DNA of 64,000 nt from Blastopirellula sp. J2-11 (GCF_024584705.1 NZ_CP097384.1:2356001-2420000); one strand, 5' to 3'. Positions 17,490-27,507 are shown, counted from the first letter of the stretch. The notes: generated from the letters alone by a model not told the origin. Made by a program: numbers and translations.

Positions 17490-20400
17490 ATGCAAAAATA
17501 CGTGGCAATGACGCTCGCGTTGGTTTTGACGGCTGCGGCCATGGCATGGGGCCCTGACGTCAACTCAGAAAGCTGGCTTGGAGACATCTCGCTGACCGCT
17601 CTAGCGTCAGCGCAGGATGAAGTGCTGACGGCTCCTGGTGATCCGGTGGCGCCGACGATCACGACTACCGAGGCCCCAGTCGCCGCCGATGGCGAAAATG
17701 GTTCGTCTCTCTTAAAGCTGGTGATGGCGCTCGCGATCTTGGGCGTTCCGATCGCCGCAGGCATCTTGCTCGCCAATACGCTGCGCATGCCGACTTACGG
17801 TTGGCGGTTGGCGGTGATCTTCTGCACGATGGTTATCGGCATTACCGCGGTCGTTCGTTATTGGCCGCCGAAGTTCGGGATCGACCTCCAGGGGGGCGTG
17901 ATCCTGATCTACGAAATCGACGAAGACGAAACGAAGATCTATCTGGCCGAACAGAAAACGACCGGTGAGGATCAGAAGCCTGCTGAGACTGAGCCGACCG
18001 CCGACCAAGATGGCGGAACGGCCTACAACATGAACGAGTTGCTCGCGAATCTGAAGAATCGCGTCAACCCGTCCGGCGTCCGTGAAGTGGTCATTCGCGC
18101 TTACGGCAGTAAGCAAGTCGAAGTCATCATTCCTAACGCCGAGTCAGCCGACCTGGCGGTGATTAAGGACAAGATCACGACGGCCGGCATGCTCGAATTC
18201 ATGATTGTGGCCAACGCCAATGATCATGTCACCCTGTTGAATCGTGCTCGTGAATCGAAGCAACGCGGCGAACGTTACGTCGTCAGCTCGACAGGGCGAG
18301 CCGAAGGAAAATGGGTCGGCATTCGCAAAGATGAAGATGGCGAGTACCAGTGGCCCAATTTTGGCTCGTTTAACGCGTCCACTGATGGCTCGCCGGTCCA
18401 AACTTCGGCAGGCTTTCTCGTTCGCGGCGGGCAATCGACCGGACAGCCGCTGCAAGTTTTGATGAAGATGGAGCCGAAGCCGCTCACCGGCGGTTATCTC
18501 ACCGCGGCTCGTCGAACCTACGATACGAACAGCGGAGGAGGACTCGCGGTCGAGTTCAACCTGAACAGTACGGGCGCTTCGCTGATGTCGAAGCTGACCC
18601 GCGACAATTTGCCCGACGATACCCGCGAGCGCCAATTGGGCATCGTGATGGATGACTACATCGTTTCGGCGCCCTCCGTGCAAGGCGTGATCGGTGATCG
18701 CGGCATTATCACCGGTAAGTTTACGGAAGCCGATATTGAAAAGCTGACCGGCGTGTTGCAAGCCGGTAAATTGCCGGTCGTGCTTCGCAAAGAACCGATC
18801 AGCGAACAGACGATCAGCGCTACGCTGGGTGACGACACCATCCGCAAGGGCCAATGGGCGGTCGGGATCAGTCTGTCGTTGGTCTTGGTGTTTATGGCGA
18901 TCTACTATCGGGTCGCCGGTTTGGTCGCGTGTGCTGCGGTGCTGTTGAACCTGGTGTTGATTTTGGCGGCGATGATTTTGTTCAACGCTGACCTGACGCT
19001 GCCGGGGATCGCCGGTTTGGTGCTAACCGTCGGCATGTCGGTCGACGCCAACGTTTTGATTTACGAACGTATCCGCGAAGAGCTCAATCATGGCGCTTCG
19101 TTACGCATGGCGTTGGTCAACGGTTTCAGCAAAGCGACCACGACCATCGTGGATGCAAACTTGACGACATTAATCACCGCGCTGGTTCTGTATCGCATCG
19201 GTACCGATCAGGTTCGCGGATTCGCCGTGACATTGGTTTTGGGTATTGTGATGAGCATGTTCACCGCGATCTTCTGCTCGCGGGTCTTCTTTGACATCGC
19301 CGAGAAGAAGCGTTGGCTGACGACCTTGAAGTTTATGCCGACCGCGAGCGGAGCGAAGTTTGACTTCCTCGGCAAGCGTCAAATGGCGATGAGCATTTCG
19401 CTGGTCTTGATTGTTATCGGCGTGATCGCCGTCGGCGCTCGCGGCAAGACGATCTTCGATATCGACTTCAACGGCGGTTCCTCGGTTCAGGTTTATCTGA
19501 AAGAAGCGTTGCCGATCGCGACGGTCCGAGAAATGGTCAGCGAAAAGTTGCCGGACGTTTCGATCAGCTCGGTGACGCTGGAAGGGAAAGAAAACCAGAT
19601 CTATAAGATCGACACTTCGATGACCGGGCTGGGGAAACTCGGCTCGATCAAAGTGACCGATCGGACCGGCAAGTCGGCCACCGTCGACCTCAGCGACGCC
19701 GATTCGCTGCGTGAAATTACGGTTGCAATTAACAACTCGGGAACGCAATTGAACGCTGACCTGACTGCAAATCGCGGCGGTATCCAGATTCGCGATACTT
19801 CCAAATCCACCAGCGGCACGATGTCAATCGAAAGTGCTGGCGATTTGAAGACGGCCGAGCGTCTGAATTTGAAATTTGCGGTCGACGAGCCTCGCTATGT
19901 GACCGGAGATATTCCGGAAGGAGTGCAGGTTGTTCAGGCCGAACTGGAAAGCATCTTCCGCACCGAAAGCGGCGAGAGCATGCTGATCATGCATAACGTC
20001 TCGGTGAGCGAAGTTGACGCTATCGGCGGTAGTGAAGAGCCGGAAACTACGGCGCCACCCGAAGCGACCAGCGAAGCCGCACCGGTAGAACCGGCTGCTG
20101 ACGCACAATCGAGCAATCGTACGCGTCGCACCGATTTGCCGAGCGACGAGATGTTGGCGTTGGCTCAAGAAGGCGAAATCGAACCGCCGGCCGAAACGCC
20201 TGCTCCGAAAGAGGAGCCGCCCAAGACGGAAGCTCCGATGAGCGAGACTCCGAAACCGGAAACCCCGGCCGAACCTGCGAAAGCAGAGCCCGCCAAGGAA
20301 GAACCGAAAACCGAAACTCCTGCGGAGCCTGCGAAAGAAGAACCGCAGCCAGAAACTCCGGCTGCAGAAATGAAAGAGCCGGCGCCGAAGGCGGAAGTTC

Positions 20401-21332
20401 CTGCCGCCGAACCGCCGGCAACGGAAGTTCCGCTGGAAGAGACGGACCCGGATGAAGAGCCGATCATCGACGCAGGCACGAAGATCGCCCCGTTGCAGTT
20501 CGAGTCGACTCTTTCGTTTGACGAGAAAATCACGGCCCAAACCTTGCAGAGCCTGGTTTTGCAAGCGGCCGACCAATTGGGAATCGAACGTCCGCAAATC
20601 CACCTGCTTCGCGATGGTCTGGCGATTCCGCTCGACAGCAGCGTCAGCGGCACTGAGTGGACGGTTCAACTCTCTGGCGCCAAAGAGAACGCCAGCAAGA
20701 TTTTTGATTCGATTCGTAGCGAATTGTCGAGCACGCCGGTTTGGCCGTCGTCCAGCAACATTGGCGCTCAGGTCGCCGGCGATATGCAGCAAATGGCGAT
20801 CTTCGCTTTGATTTTGAGCCTGGTCGGCGTGGTGGCCTACATTTGGTTCCGTTTTCAGAATCTTGCGTTCGGTCTGGCGGCCGTCGTGGCGCTGGTGCAT
20901 GACGTGTTGATCACGTTGGGCGCATTAGCACTGACAACCTGGTTGCAGTACGCCTTCGGCTTTTTGCAGATCGACGAGATGAAGATCAGCTTGCCGGTGG
21001 TCGCCGCCTTCCTGACGCTGATCGGTTACTCGCTCAACGATACGATCGTCGTCTTTGACCGTATTCGCGAGGTCCGTGGCAAGAGCCATGAATTGACGAT
21101 TGACATGGTCAACGCGTCGATCAATCAGACGTTGGGCCGTACGATTCTGACGTCGTTAACCACGTTTATCGTGGTGGTGATTCTCTTCTTCCTGGGCGGT
21201 GAAGGAGTTCATAGCTTTTCATTCGCCTTGGTGGTTGGCATCTTCGTCGGTACTTACAGCTCGATCTTCATCGCTTCGCCGGTGTTGGTCTGGTTGATGA
21301 ATCGCGAGAAGAAGCGCGGCGCCGCGGTCTAG
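17490..21332 (+). CDS. secDF: Fused SecD-SecF protein-export membrane protein with large Pro/Glu/Ala insert
   Basis: A 1280-residue fusion. Extra N-terminal membrane segments (about 5-20, 73-95, 103-122) precede the SecD part, whose P1 domain starts with FGIDLQGGVILIYEI and whose membrane block includes LPGIAGLVLTVGMSVDANVLIYERIREEL. SecF starts near 640 with a helix and FDIDFNGGSSVQVYL. Its membrane block near the end has the matching FLTLIGYSLNDTIVVFDRIRE. SecDF uses the proton gradient to pull proteins across the inner membrane. The SecF periplasmic part is about 430 residues, far larger than usual, and holds a linker of EPAKEEPKTETPAEP-type repeats (about 845-985). The ATG chosen follows ctggag and begins MQKYVAMTLALVL. 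Confidence 0.95.
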   Translation: MQKYVAMTLALVLTAAAMAWGPDVNSESWLGDISLTALASAQDEVLTAPGDPVAPTITTTEAPVAADGENGSSLLKLVMALAILGVPIAAGILLANTLRMPTYGWRLAVIFCTMVIGITAVVRYWPPKFGIDLQGGVILIYEIDEDETKIYLAEQKTTGEDQKPAETEPTADQDGGTAYNMNELLANLKNRVNPSGVREVVIRAYGSKQVEVIIPNAESADLAVIKDKITTAGMLEFMIVANANDHVTLLNRARESKQRGERYVVSSTGRAEGKWVGIRKDEDGEYQWPNFGSFNASTDGSPVQTSAGFLVRGGQSTGQPLQVLMKMEPKPLTGGYLTAARRTYDTNSGGGLAVEFNLNSTGASLMSKLTRDNLPDDTRERQLGIVMDDYIVSAPSVQGVIGDRGIITGKFTEADIEKLTGVLQAGKLPVVLRKEPISEQTISATLGDDTIRKGQWAVGISLSLVLVFMAIYYRVAGLVACAAVLLNLVLILAAMILFNADLTLPGIAGLVLTVGMSVDANVLIYERIREELNHGASLRMALVNGFSKATTTIVDANLTTLITALVLYRIGTDQVRGFAVTLVLGIVMSMFTAIFCSRVFFDIAEKKRWLTTLKFMPTASGAKFDFLGKRQMAMSISLVLIVIGVIAVGARGKTIFDIDFNGGSSVQVYLKEALPIATVREMVSEKLPDVSISSVTLEGKENQIYKIDTSMTGLGKLGSIKVTDRTGKSATVDLSDADSLREITVAINNSGTQLNADLTANRGGIQIRDTSKSTSGTMSIESAGDLKTAERLNLKFAVDEPRYVTGDIPEGVQVVQAELESIFRTESGESMLIMHNVSVSEVDAIGGSEEPETTAPPEATSEAAPVEPAADAQSSNRTRRTDLPSDEMLALAQEGEIEPPAETPAPKEEPPKTEAPMSETPKPETPAEPAKAEPAKEEPKTETPAEPAKEEPQPETPAAEMKEPAPKAEVPAAEPPATEVPLEETDPDEEPIIDAGTKIAPLQFESTLSFDEKITAQTLQSLVLQAADQLGIERPQIHLLRDGLAIPLDSSVSGTEWTVQLSGAKENASKIFDSIRSELSSTPVWPSSSNIGAQVAGDMQQMAIFALILSLVGVVAYIWFRFQNLAFGLAAVVALVHDVLITLGALALTTWLQYAFGFLQIDEMKISLPVVAAFLTLIGYSLNDTIVVFDRIREVRGKSHELTIDMVNASINQTLGRTILTSLTTFIVVVILFFLGGEGVHSFSFALVVGIFVGTYSSIFIASPVLVWLMNREKKRGAAV

Positions 21333-21416
21333 AGCCTTTCAGTTGGCTGCGGGCGATGCTAAAGCCTTCGAGGAAATCGCACGAAAGCCCGTAAGCGATA
21401 AAGTTTGACAAATAAC

Positions 21417-21447
21417 AGGGGGATGCTTCGGCGTCCCCCTTTTTTTG
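21417..21447 (+). terminator. Rho-independent terminator of the tgt-yajC-secDF operon
   Basis: The stem agggggatgc/gcgtccccct is closed by a TTCG tetraloop and followed by seven to eight T. It begins about 85 bp after the secDF stop codon. Confidence 0.9.
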
Positions 21448-21739
21448 TGCGACCTGGAGCGTTCGCCGCGTCGTACTAATGCTTGGCGATGTGCGACAGC
21501 CGCGTGCGGCACAGGTTTCCTGCTGCGATTGATTCGCAAAGTCGGGAGAGTTTGCCGCGGCAAAGTTGACGTAAACGCTAGGCGAAGAACGCCGTTTCTG
21601 AGAATTTCGATTTCCCAGAGGAAATCGCCACACCGATGCTAGCAATGGGTCGATAATCTATTGCTAGACGGATACATCAGAATTTGTAGCGACGGATTGC
21701 GCTCACCGCTTCATGCAGGCCCCATACTTGGGAGTCATC
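21448..21739. other. Intergenic region between secDF and the LysM gene
   Basis: No gene is supported here. The end holds the ribosome site (ttgggag) for the LysM gene; a promoter is expected but no clear consensus was recognised. Confidence 0.4.
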
Positions 21740-22669
21740 ATGCTGGGCAATTCGAAACTACTGACGATGGCGGCCATCGGCGTGATCGGCGTTGGCGCCG
21801 CGATGCCGTATTGGTCTCGCTCCGAACTTTCCTCTCCCCAGTCCGGTTCGTCGGGTTATGCCGATTCGCCGCGAGTAGATGCATTTATTGGGCAGGATCA
21901 GAATGACTCGCAGCCTGAGATCATGTTGCCGCAGATTCGGAAAATCGTCTCGCTGGAACCAACTTCCGGCGGGCTCGACACGGCGGCGGTCACTGCACCG
22001 AATCTGACCGGCGAATATCCGGCGCCAATTTCGTCGAGCAGCACGCAGCGGCAATTGGTCGATCTGAGTCCCCAGGGCTATCAGCGGGTTTCCATCGCTC
22101 GACGTGACGCGCCAGCCGGTTCGGTAGAATCCTTCGCGATTCCGGTCGAAATGCCTGCAGGCGACGTCTATGAGGCTCCAGAGCCGCGTCATGTCCAAGT
22201 GCCGGCCGAAATACCGGCGGCGCCCAGTGTGCCGGTGCAAGAGCCCAAGTCGCGTTGGCAGTCGCAGACGACATCGATTGTGGTGAACAAGCCGGTCGTG
22301 CCGCAAACCGAAGTGCAGCAGACGCAATCGCCGTCATCCTATGTCGCGCCGCCGCAACCGCGGTCGTTGGCGCCTGCCCAGCCGCGTCGACATCACCGGC
22401 TTGTCGACGGGGACACGTTGCCGAAACTAGCGGAACGTTATTTGGGCCGAGCGGATCTCGATTGGGCGATCTTTGAGGCGAATCGCGACGTTTTGAGCGA
22501 TCCACAACTGTTGCCGCTCAAAGTAGAGATCGACATTCCCGCCGTCGGCGAACTCGACTCGATCCGGCAGGGAACGCAGACAGCGACTCCCACGGCGATG
22601 CAGCCGCTCCAACCGCTCGGCGGTAATTCGCATTTGCGTCTGGTGCCGCTGGTTCCGAACACGCGATAG
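21740..22669 (+). CDS. Membrane-anchored LysM-domain protein
   Basis: A 309-residue protein. The start chosen, MLGNSKLLTMAAIGVIGVGA, follows ttgggag at good spacing; an ATG 27 bp upstream has no ribosome site. The N-terminal hydrophobic helix is a signal anchor. The middle (about 20-220) is low-complexity and Pro/Gln/Ser-rich, suggesting an unstructured periplasmic spacer. The LysM domain lies at about 222-275: HRLVDGDTLPKLAERYLGRA, then WAIFEANRDVLSDPQLLPL. LysM binds peptidoglycan or related glycans. It is likely a cell-envelope attachment protein. It is preceded by the secDF terminator and forms its own unit. Confidence 0.8.
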   Translation: MLGNSKLLTMAAIGVIGVGAAMPYWSRSELSSPQSGSSGYADSPRVDAFIGQDQNDSQPEIMLPQIRKIVSLEPTSGGLDTAAVTAPNLTGEYPAPISSSSTQRQLVDLSPQGYQRVSIARRDAPAGSVESFAIPVEMPAGDVYEAPEPRHVQVPAEIPAAPSVPVQEPKSRWQSQTTSIVVNKPVVPQTEVQQTQSPSSYVAPPQPRSLAPAQPRRHHRLVDGDTLPKLAERYLGRADLDWAIFEANRDVLSDPQLLPLKVEIDIPAVGELDSIRQGTQTATPTAMQPLQPLGGNSHLRLVPLVPNTR

Positions 22670-22846
22670 TGAGATTGGAGCCGTTTATTTGGCTTGCGAT
22701 TTTCGGCTGATTCTGGCCGTGTTCCATGCTGTAACCGAAAAATAGCGCAACTCCAAAACTTCGGGCTACGAAGAGGAAAGGCGTCGGCGACTTCCAGTAG
22801 CGCAGCTTCAACGCTCGCGTCTCAAGTGACGGTTGGGCCAAGCCGC
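22670..22846. repeat. Degenerate fragment of the family A intergenic repeat
   Basis: Around 22738-22778 the sequence aaatagcgcaactccaaaac followed by ttcgggctacgaagag resembles the tail of the repeats near 9.5 kb (acgcaacctcaaaacttgcg followed by cagcgggctacgaagag). The gap lies between convergent genes. Confidence 0.5.
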
Positions 22847-23779
22847 CTACTTGCTGAGCGGGCTCGAGCGATCGGTCCAGGGGAATTCATCCGCTCGGGC
22901 GATGACGCGAGAATCAATCAGGAATTTGATATCGCGGAGCACGTTGACCGAGGGATTCATCAGCAGCGCGGTTCCCTTGGCGTCAGATGGCTTGGCGGCG
23001 AGAAATAGATCGCGGCTTTCGGCTGCGGCGTTTAGCCGGCCGCGGGCCAATTGGCGTTCGATTTGCTTCACGTCGCTGAAGCTGCGCGACTCTTCGCCTG
23101 CGACCAGCATGATCGAGACCTTGGTCTGCAACGAAAAGTGATTCAGCGCTTGGACGGCGCTAAAGCCTTTGAAGGTGGTCTCGGGCGAAACCAAGACCAG
23201 CGCTTTGACGTCTTGTCCCTGTTTCAGGCCGGCCAAAACGGGCCAGCTCCAGTCTTTGGCGGTCCAGTTGGCGGCCAATATGCTGCTGAAATCATCGGCA
23301 GCGACGATCGTCAGCAGGTCAATATTCAATTTGCCCTTGTTGTTTTCTTCCATCAGAAAGCGTTTTACCGCTTCCATATCTTGGTTCATGAAAAGCTGCA
23401 TCTGCTGACGTTTGATGTCATCCGTATCAATCGTCTTGCTTACCCGATCGTTCAGTTGGTACGTCCATTGGCTGGCGCCGTGCGTGCGTAAGTCGGGCAC
23501 AATCACCGCATAGCCTTCTTGCTTTTGCAGAACCCCAGCCAAGCCGGAGACGTCTTCCTTCTTTCCTTTCCAGCCATGCAGCATGATGACGGGAACCGCT
23601 TTTTTTTCGTTAGGGCTCGGGTAATAAATCGCTCGAAGCGTCACGCCATCTTTGGTCTGCAACGAGATATTCTCGGGAGGCGGAATTTTCGATTTGGCTC
23701 CAGCAGGCGCTTGAGCCAGCGAGACCAGGGCGAAGCAGAGGACGAGCGCCAGGGGGGCGAAAGATTGGATGAGCGGCAT
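22847..23779 (-). CDS. Secreted alpha/beta-hydrolase-fold protein
   Basis: A 310-residue protein with signal peptide ending near FALVSLAQA. The fold is recognisable from VTLRAIYYPSPNEKKAVPVI, MLHGWKGKKEDVSGLA (oxyanion-loop HG) and GYAVIVPDLRTHGASQW. The strand and turn that should carry the G-x-S-x-G nucleophile elbow reads NIDLLTIVAADDFSSILAAN, so a canonical elbow is missing. The late strand LVLVSPETTF and IMLVAGEESRSFSDVKQ resemble the usual acid-residue region. It may be a non-catalytic or divergent hydrolase; the substrate is unknown. It ends a group of minus-strand envelope genes. Confidence 0.75.
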   Translation of the reverse strand: MPLIQSFAPLALVLCFALVSLAQAPAGAKSKIPPPENISLQTKDGVTLRAIYYPSPNEKKAVPVIMLHGWKGKKEDVSGLAGVLQKQEGYAVIVPDLRTHGASQWTYQLNDRVSKTIDTDDIKRQQMQLFMNQDMEAVKRFLMEENNKGKLNIDLLTIVAADDFSSILAANWTAKDWSWPVLAGLKQGQDVKALVLVSPETTFKGFSAVQALNHFSLQTKVSIMLVAGEESRSFSDVKQIERQLARGRLNAAAESRDLFLAAKPSDAKGTALLMNPSVNVLRDIKFLIDSRVIARADEFPWTDRSSPLSK

Positions 23780-23885
23780 AGGATTAGCGCTGACTGGGCG
23801 GGGTGATCGATTTTAAGTAGATACGACGTAGATACTTACCTCAATCGTAAGCCCCCGCTCCGCTTGGGTCAATCTTTCGCCCGAA

Positions 23886-24542
23886 TTACCGGTTGGTGAC
23901 GAAGGTTTCGTCCATGGCCAGATAATCGTGCGCGTCATGTTTGTAGAAGTCGTGGGCGATCCAGACCGAGATCGACTGCATAAACTTGCGACGGAATTTG
24001 TCTTCGGTCAAACTGGCCGATGAAAAAGTGCCGTTGGCCGGAAATTCCAGCGTTTGGTCGGTCGATTCAAAGACAACTTTGCCTTTGTCGGTCATGTCAA
24101 AGACGCTGACGGAGAAGTCCGCTTTTCCTTTGTACATCGACGGATGTTCCTGGATTTCGAGATGGGCGAGATCGATCGCCACCACGATATCGGCGCCGAC
24201 CCCTTTGCCCAGCTTGCGAGCATCCAGGCGGTCCCAGTTGGAAGTGTCTTGCCAGTCGTCGATTTTTTGCTGCGAAATGATCTGGATATCAGGAACATGC
24301 GCTCCCAGCAACTTTTCGACCATGGTGGCCAAATTGCGCGACGTGTCGGTCTCTGATCGGAACGAAGGGCTGGCGATGCAAACCACCACGACCTTCTTCT
24401 CTTTCATGCCGCTGTACCGAGCCGGAGTTTCGTTGGTCGGATAGAGGAGGCTTGAGACCAGGTTGATGCAGCCGACCGAGGGAACCAGGGTCAGCAGGAT
24501 CAGCAAAGCGATTGAACGTCGGAAGTTGTCGGTTCGATCCAT
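23886..24542 (-). CDS. Lipoprotein of unknown function
   Basis: A 218-residue protein with signal peptide and lipobox VGC (Cys about 25: LLTLVPSVGCINLVSSLLYP). The mature part has an alpha/beta pattern: KKVVVVCIASPSF, a helix LATMVEKLLG, DIQIISQQKIDDW, then GADIVVAIDLAHLEI and ADFSVSVFDM. It resembles nucleotide-free TolB-N or CsgG-like envelope folds, but this is a guess. It lies between the hydrolase and DUF2752 genes on the same strand. No family name could be assigned with confidence. Confidence 0.65.
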   Translation of the reverse strand: MDRTDNFRRSIALLILLTLVPSVGCINLVSSLLYPTNETPARYSGMKEKKVVVVCIASPSFRSETDTSRNLATMVEKLLGAHVPDIQIISQQKIDDWQDTSNWDRLDARKLGKGVGADIVVAIDLAHLEIQEHPSMYKGKADFSVSVFDMTDKGKVVFESTDQTLEFPANGTFSSASLTEDKFRRKFMQSISVWIAHDFYKHDAHDYLAMDETFVTNR

Positions 24543-24613
24543 CGAAATTCTTCCAGCGAAATGCGTAGTCGGGCGTCATCCTGACGCGTGATTTGTTGGT
24601 TAAAGCCTGCTCG

Positions 24614-25048
24614 TCACAGCACTCGGTAAAGCCATTCAGCGACCATGACCGCAGCGATGCCGCTGACGGCGATCAAGGCCGCGACCTCGTTGGGATAACC
24701 CAGCGGAGGACGTCCTCGCAGCGCCGTGATCAGCATCCATGGAGCGCTGGCCATCGCGGCGAGCCCGAGCAAAAAACCGGCGGCGTTCGAGCGAATCGAA
24801 CCGACCACGTTGCCTTTGGTCAGGTAAGCCCACGAAGTCGTCATGCCGCAAGCTGGGCAGCGGACGCCAAACCAAACTCGCGAAGAACAGGGAGGCAAAC
24901 CAAGTTGCTGGTGCGTTCCCAATCCTTGTGCGTTTGGCCTTAGCATCGCAGCCGTAGCCAGTAGTCCGGCGACAATCACTCCGGTCAGTCCCAGCAGTGA
25001 TCTGCGGAACCAGCCAAGTGAACCAGACGACGGCGACTCAGCGCTCAT
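24614..25048 (-). CDS. DUF2752 membrane protein
   Basis: A 144-residue protein with about three transmembrane segments. The family signature is the cysteine-containing CPACGMTTSWAYLTKGN (about residues 63-79), preceded by GLPPCSSRVWFGVR. DUF2752 proteins are small bacterial membrane proteins of unknown function with a conserved C-x-x-C-G-x-T motif, possibly metal-binding. The spacing to the upstream ymdB gene is 57 bp on the same strand, so it may share a transcript with ymdB-rny. Confidence 0.85.
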   Translation of the reverse strand: MSAESPSSGSLGWFRRSLLGLTGVIVAGLLATAAMLRPNAQGLGTHQQLGLPPCSSRVWFGVRCPACGMTTSWAYLTKGNVVGSIRSNAAGFLLGLAAMASAPWMLITALRGRPPLGYPNEVAALIAVSGIAAVMVAEWLYRVL

Positions 25049-25105
25049 AAAGCTATCAGGCGACGGAGGTTAGCGGACTCACTGGCTGGGGACAAGATCA
25101 AAACC

Positions 25106-25933
25106 TCAGCGAGACGCATCTTGGGGGTATTCCGCTTGCAGGGCTTTCGCCTCTTCTTCGCGAATCTGGATTCGGCGGATCCCGGTGGCTCGGCCAGTTT
25201 CGGGATCGACATCGACTATCGACCCGGTCAGGCGGACATCGTCGCGAGCGACGTCAAATTGGGTAGGACGAAAGGTGATGGTCGTTTCGGTGACCCGTTC
25301 GATGTTGCGGCCGATGATGCTTTCATGCGGACCGGTCATGCCGACATCGCACTGGAAAGCGGTGCCTCCTTTGAAAATCTGCTCGTCGGCGGTCGGTACA
25401 TGGGTATGCGTTCCCAGCACGTACGAGACCCTGCCGTCGAGGTAGCGTCCCATGACCTGTTTGTCGCTGGTCGCTTCGCCGTGAAAATCGACGCAGCGAA
25501 CTTTGACGCTAGCGGGGATCAGCGCCAGCACGCGATCGATCGCTTCCCAGGGACAGTCGACCGGCCGCATAAAGACGCGAGCCATAATGCTGATGACGGC
25601 GACACGGATGCCGCTGGCCGACTCGACGATAGCGAAATCTTTGCCCGGCGCCGTTTTGGGGAAGTTGGCCGGTTTGACGATGTTGTTCTGCGATTGCAAC
25701 GTTTGGAACAGCTCTTTGCGACGGTAGATGTGATCTCCCATTGTGATGCAATCGATGCCGCAGTCGATGATTTCCTTGTAAGCGGCTGGGGTGAGCCCCG
25801 AGCCGCCGCAGGCGTTTTCGGCATTGGCCACGATCAAACTGAGCCCCTCGCGCCGGCGTAGTCCATAGCTGGCCATCCGCACGATGTCGCGTCCCGGTTT
25901 GCCGACGATGTCGCCAATGTGCAATATCCGCAC
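25106..25933 (-). CDS. ymdB: YmdB-family metallophosphoesterase
   Basis: A 275-residue calcineurin-like phosphoesterase, YmdB/TIGR00282 family. It begins MRILHIGDIVGKPGRDIV (metal-binding Asp). It has LIVANAENACGGSGLTPAAY (Asn/Glu), DCITMGDHIYRRKE (Asp-His), VDFHGEATSDKQVMG and VLGTHTHVPTADEQI (His ligands). Family members hydrolyse 2',3'-cyclic nucleotides and affect developmental decisions in Bacillus. It lies 20 bp downstream of rny on the same strand, the conserved rny-ymdB pairing, so the two probably act in RNA metabolism from one transcript. Confidence 0.94.
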   Translation of the reverse strand: MRILHIGDIVGKPGRDIVRMASYGLRRREGLSLIVANAENACGGSGLTPAAYKEIIDCGIDCITMGDHIYRRKELFQTLQSQNNIVKPANFPKTAPGKDFAIVESASGIRVAVISIMARVFMRPVDCPWEAIDRVLALIPASVKVRCVDFHGEATSDKQVMGRYLDGRVSYVLGTHTHVPTADEQIFKGGTAFQCDVGMTGPHESIIGRNIERVTETTITFRPTQFDVARDDVRLTGSIVDVDPETGRATGIRRIQIREEEAKALQAEYPQDASR

Positions 25934-25953
25934 TATCTCTCCTTCGACTACTT

Positions 25954-27507
25954 TTAGCGGGCGAACTCAGTGAATCGTGATTCACGCACGACGGTCACTT
26001 TGATTTCACCGGGATAAGTCAGTTGGTCTTCGAACGCCTTGGCGATGTCGCGGGAGATTTTCGCCGCTTTCTCGTCATCGGTATCACGACTGCTAGCGAT
26101 CACGCGCAGTTCGCGTCCCGCTTGAATCGCGAACGCCTGCTCGACGCCGTTGAAACCGCGCGCGATCGATTCTAGCTCTTCCATGCGCTTGATGTAGCGC
26201 TCCAGCGTTTCGCGGCGAGCGCCAGGCCGTGATGCGCTGGTCGCATCGGCGGTCGCGACCAACATGGTATAAGGGTACTCGGTGATGATCTCGTCATGAT
26301 GACCAAACGCGGCATGAACCACCTCGGGCGATTCGCCATGACGTTTCAGCAGGTCGGCGCCAATTTTCGGGTGGCCCCCTTCCAACTCATGATCGGCCGC
26401 TTTGCCGATGTCGTGCAGCAGTCCGGCTCGACGAGCGATTCGCGCGTCGAGTCCGATCATCTCGGCCAGCATGCCGGCGATAAAGCCGACTTCGATCGAA
26501 TGCCGCAGCACATTTTGGCTGTAGCTAGTGCGGAAATGGAGTCGCCCCAGCATATGAATTAGACGGGGATGCAGTCCCATCACGTCCGCTTCACTGGCCG
26601 CTTCTTCCCCCTTTTTGTTGATGACGTCTTCGATTTCGCCTTGCGTTTCTTTGACGACTTCTTCGATCCGTGTCGGATGAATGCGGCCATCGGCGATCAG
26701 CTTGTTGAGCGAAATGCGTGCGATCTCGCGGCGGACGGGATCAAAGCCGCTGACGATCACCACGCCCGGCGTATCGTCAATGATGACGTCGACGCCTGTT
26801 TCTTTCTCGAAGGAGCGGATGTTGCGTCCTTCACGACCGATGATGCGACCTTTGATGTCGTCGGTCGGAATGTCGATCGCACTGGTCGTCGATTCGGCGG
26901 TATGGGCCGCGGCGAAACGCTGGATCGCGGTCAACAGCATGTCCTGCGCTTGCTGCTTGCAGGTTTCTTCGATGCGGCGCTGGTGCTTCAGGATGAGAGC
27001 GCCGGTTTCGCCTTGCAGCTCTTGATCGAGCAGACGCAATAGTTCGGTCTTGGCTTCGTCCCGATTGAGCCCGCTCATCTTGTGCAAGCGTTCCTGCTGC
27101 TCGCGGGTGATGGCCTTTAGTTCTTCCGCTTTGCGTCCGGTGTCTTCGATTTTCTCGGTGAGTCGACGTTCTTTGGTCTCGACCATGTGTTCTTGTTTGC
27201 GGAGATGATTCGCTTGCTGTTCGATCGCTTCTTCGCGGCGGTCGAGCGACTTTTCGCGTTCGCGGATCTCGTCGCGGCTGCGATTGAGATCAGATTCGGC
27301 TTTCGCTTTATGGTCGATGGCCTCTTCTTTGGCTTGGATCTTGGCTTCTTTCAGCAAGTTTTCAGAGTCTTGCTTGGCGCGATCCAGAATCAGCTGAGCT
27401 TCGGTTTCGGCATCCTTTTTCCGTAACCGATCGATGATCTTAACGAGCACAATCGCGAGCACAAAGCCGACGACGGCGAAGATCGCGTAAGTAATAGCGT
27501 CTGGCAC
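25954..27507 (-). CDS. rny: Ribonuclease Y
   Basis: A 517-residue membrane-bound endoribonuclease that starts mRNA decay. The GTG start chosen follows gagggagat and gives an N-terminal helix ([20 protein letters not shown]), as in the family; an in-frame start 81 bp upstream would bury the helix. A long coiled coil follows (about 25-190). Next come the KH domain, with [20 protein letters not shown], and the HD domain, with [21 protein letters not shown] and AAFGHHDE. Length and order match Rny exactly. It leads the operon with ymdB. Confidence 0.96.
   Translation of the reverse strand: MPDAITYAIFAVVGFVLAIVLVKIIDRLRKKDAETEAQLILDRAKQDSENLLKEAKIQAKEEAIDHKAKAESDLNRSRDEIREREKSLDRREEAIEQQANHLRKQEHMVETKERRLTEKIEDTGRKAEELKAITREQQERLHKMSGLNRDEAKTELLRLLDQELQGETGALILKHQRRIEETCKQQAQDMLLTAIQRFAAAHTAESTTSAIDIPTDDIKGRIIGREGRNIRSFEKETGVDVIIDDTPGVVIVSGFDPVRREIARISLNKLIADGRIHPTRIEEVVKETQGEIEDVINKKGEEAASEADVMGLHPRLIHMLGRLHFRTSYSQNVLRHSIEVGFIAGMLAEMIGLDARIARRAGLLHDIGKAADHELEGGHPKIGADLLKRHGESPEVVHAAFGHHDEIITEYPYTMLVATADATSASRPGARRETLERYIKRMEELESIARGFNGVEQAFAIQAGRELRVIASSRDTDDEKAAKISRDIAKAFEDQLTYPGEIKVTVVRESRFTEFAR

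Noticed and set aside
19824-20900. Long minus-strand frame opposite secDF
   Set aside because: It is the reverse-strand shadow of the Pro/Glu/Ala-rich SecF linker and reads as Arg/Phe/Gly repeats. The plus frame is clearly coding.
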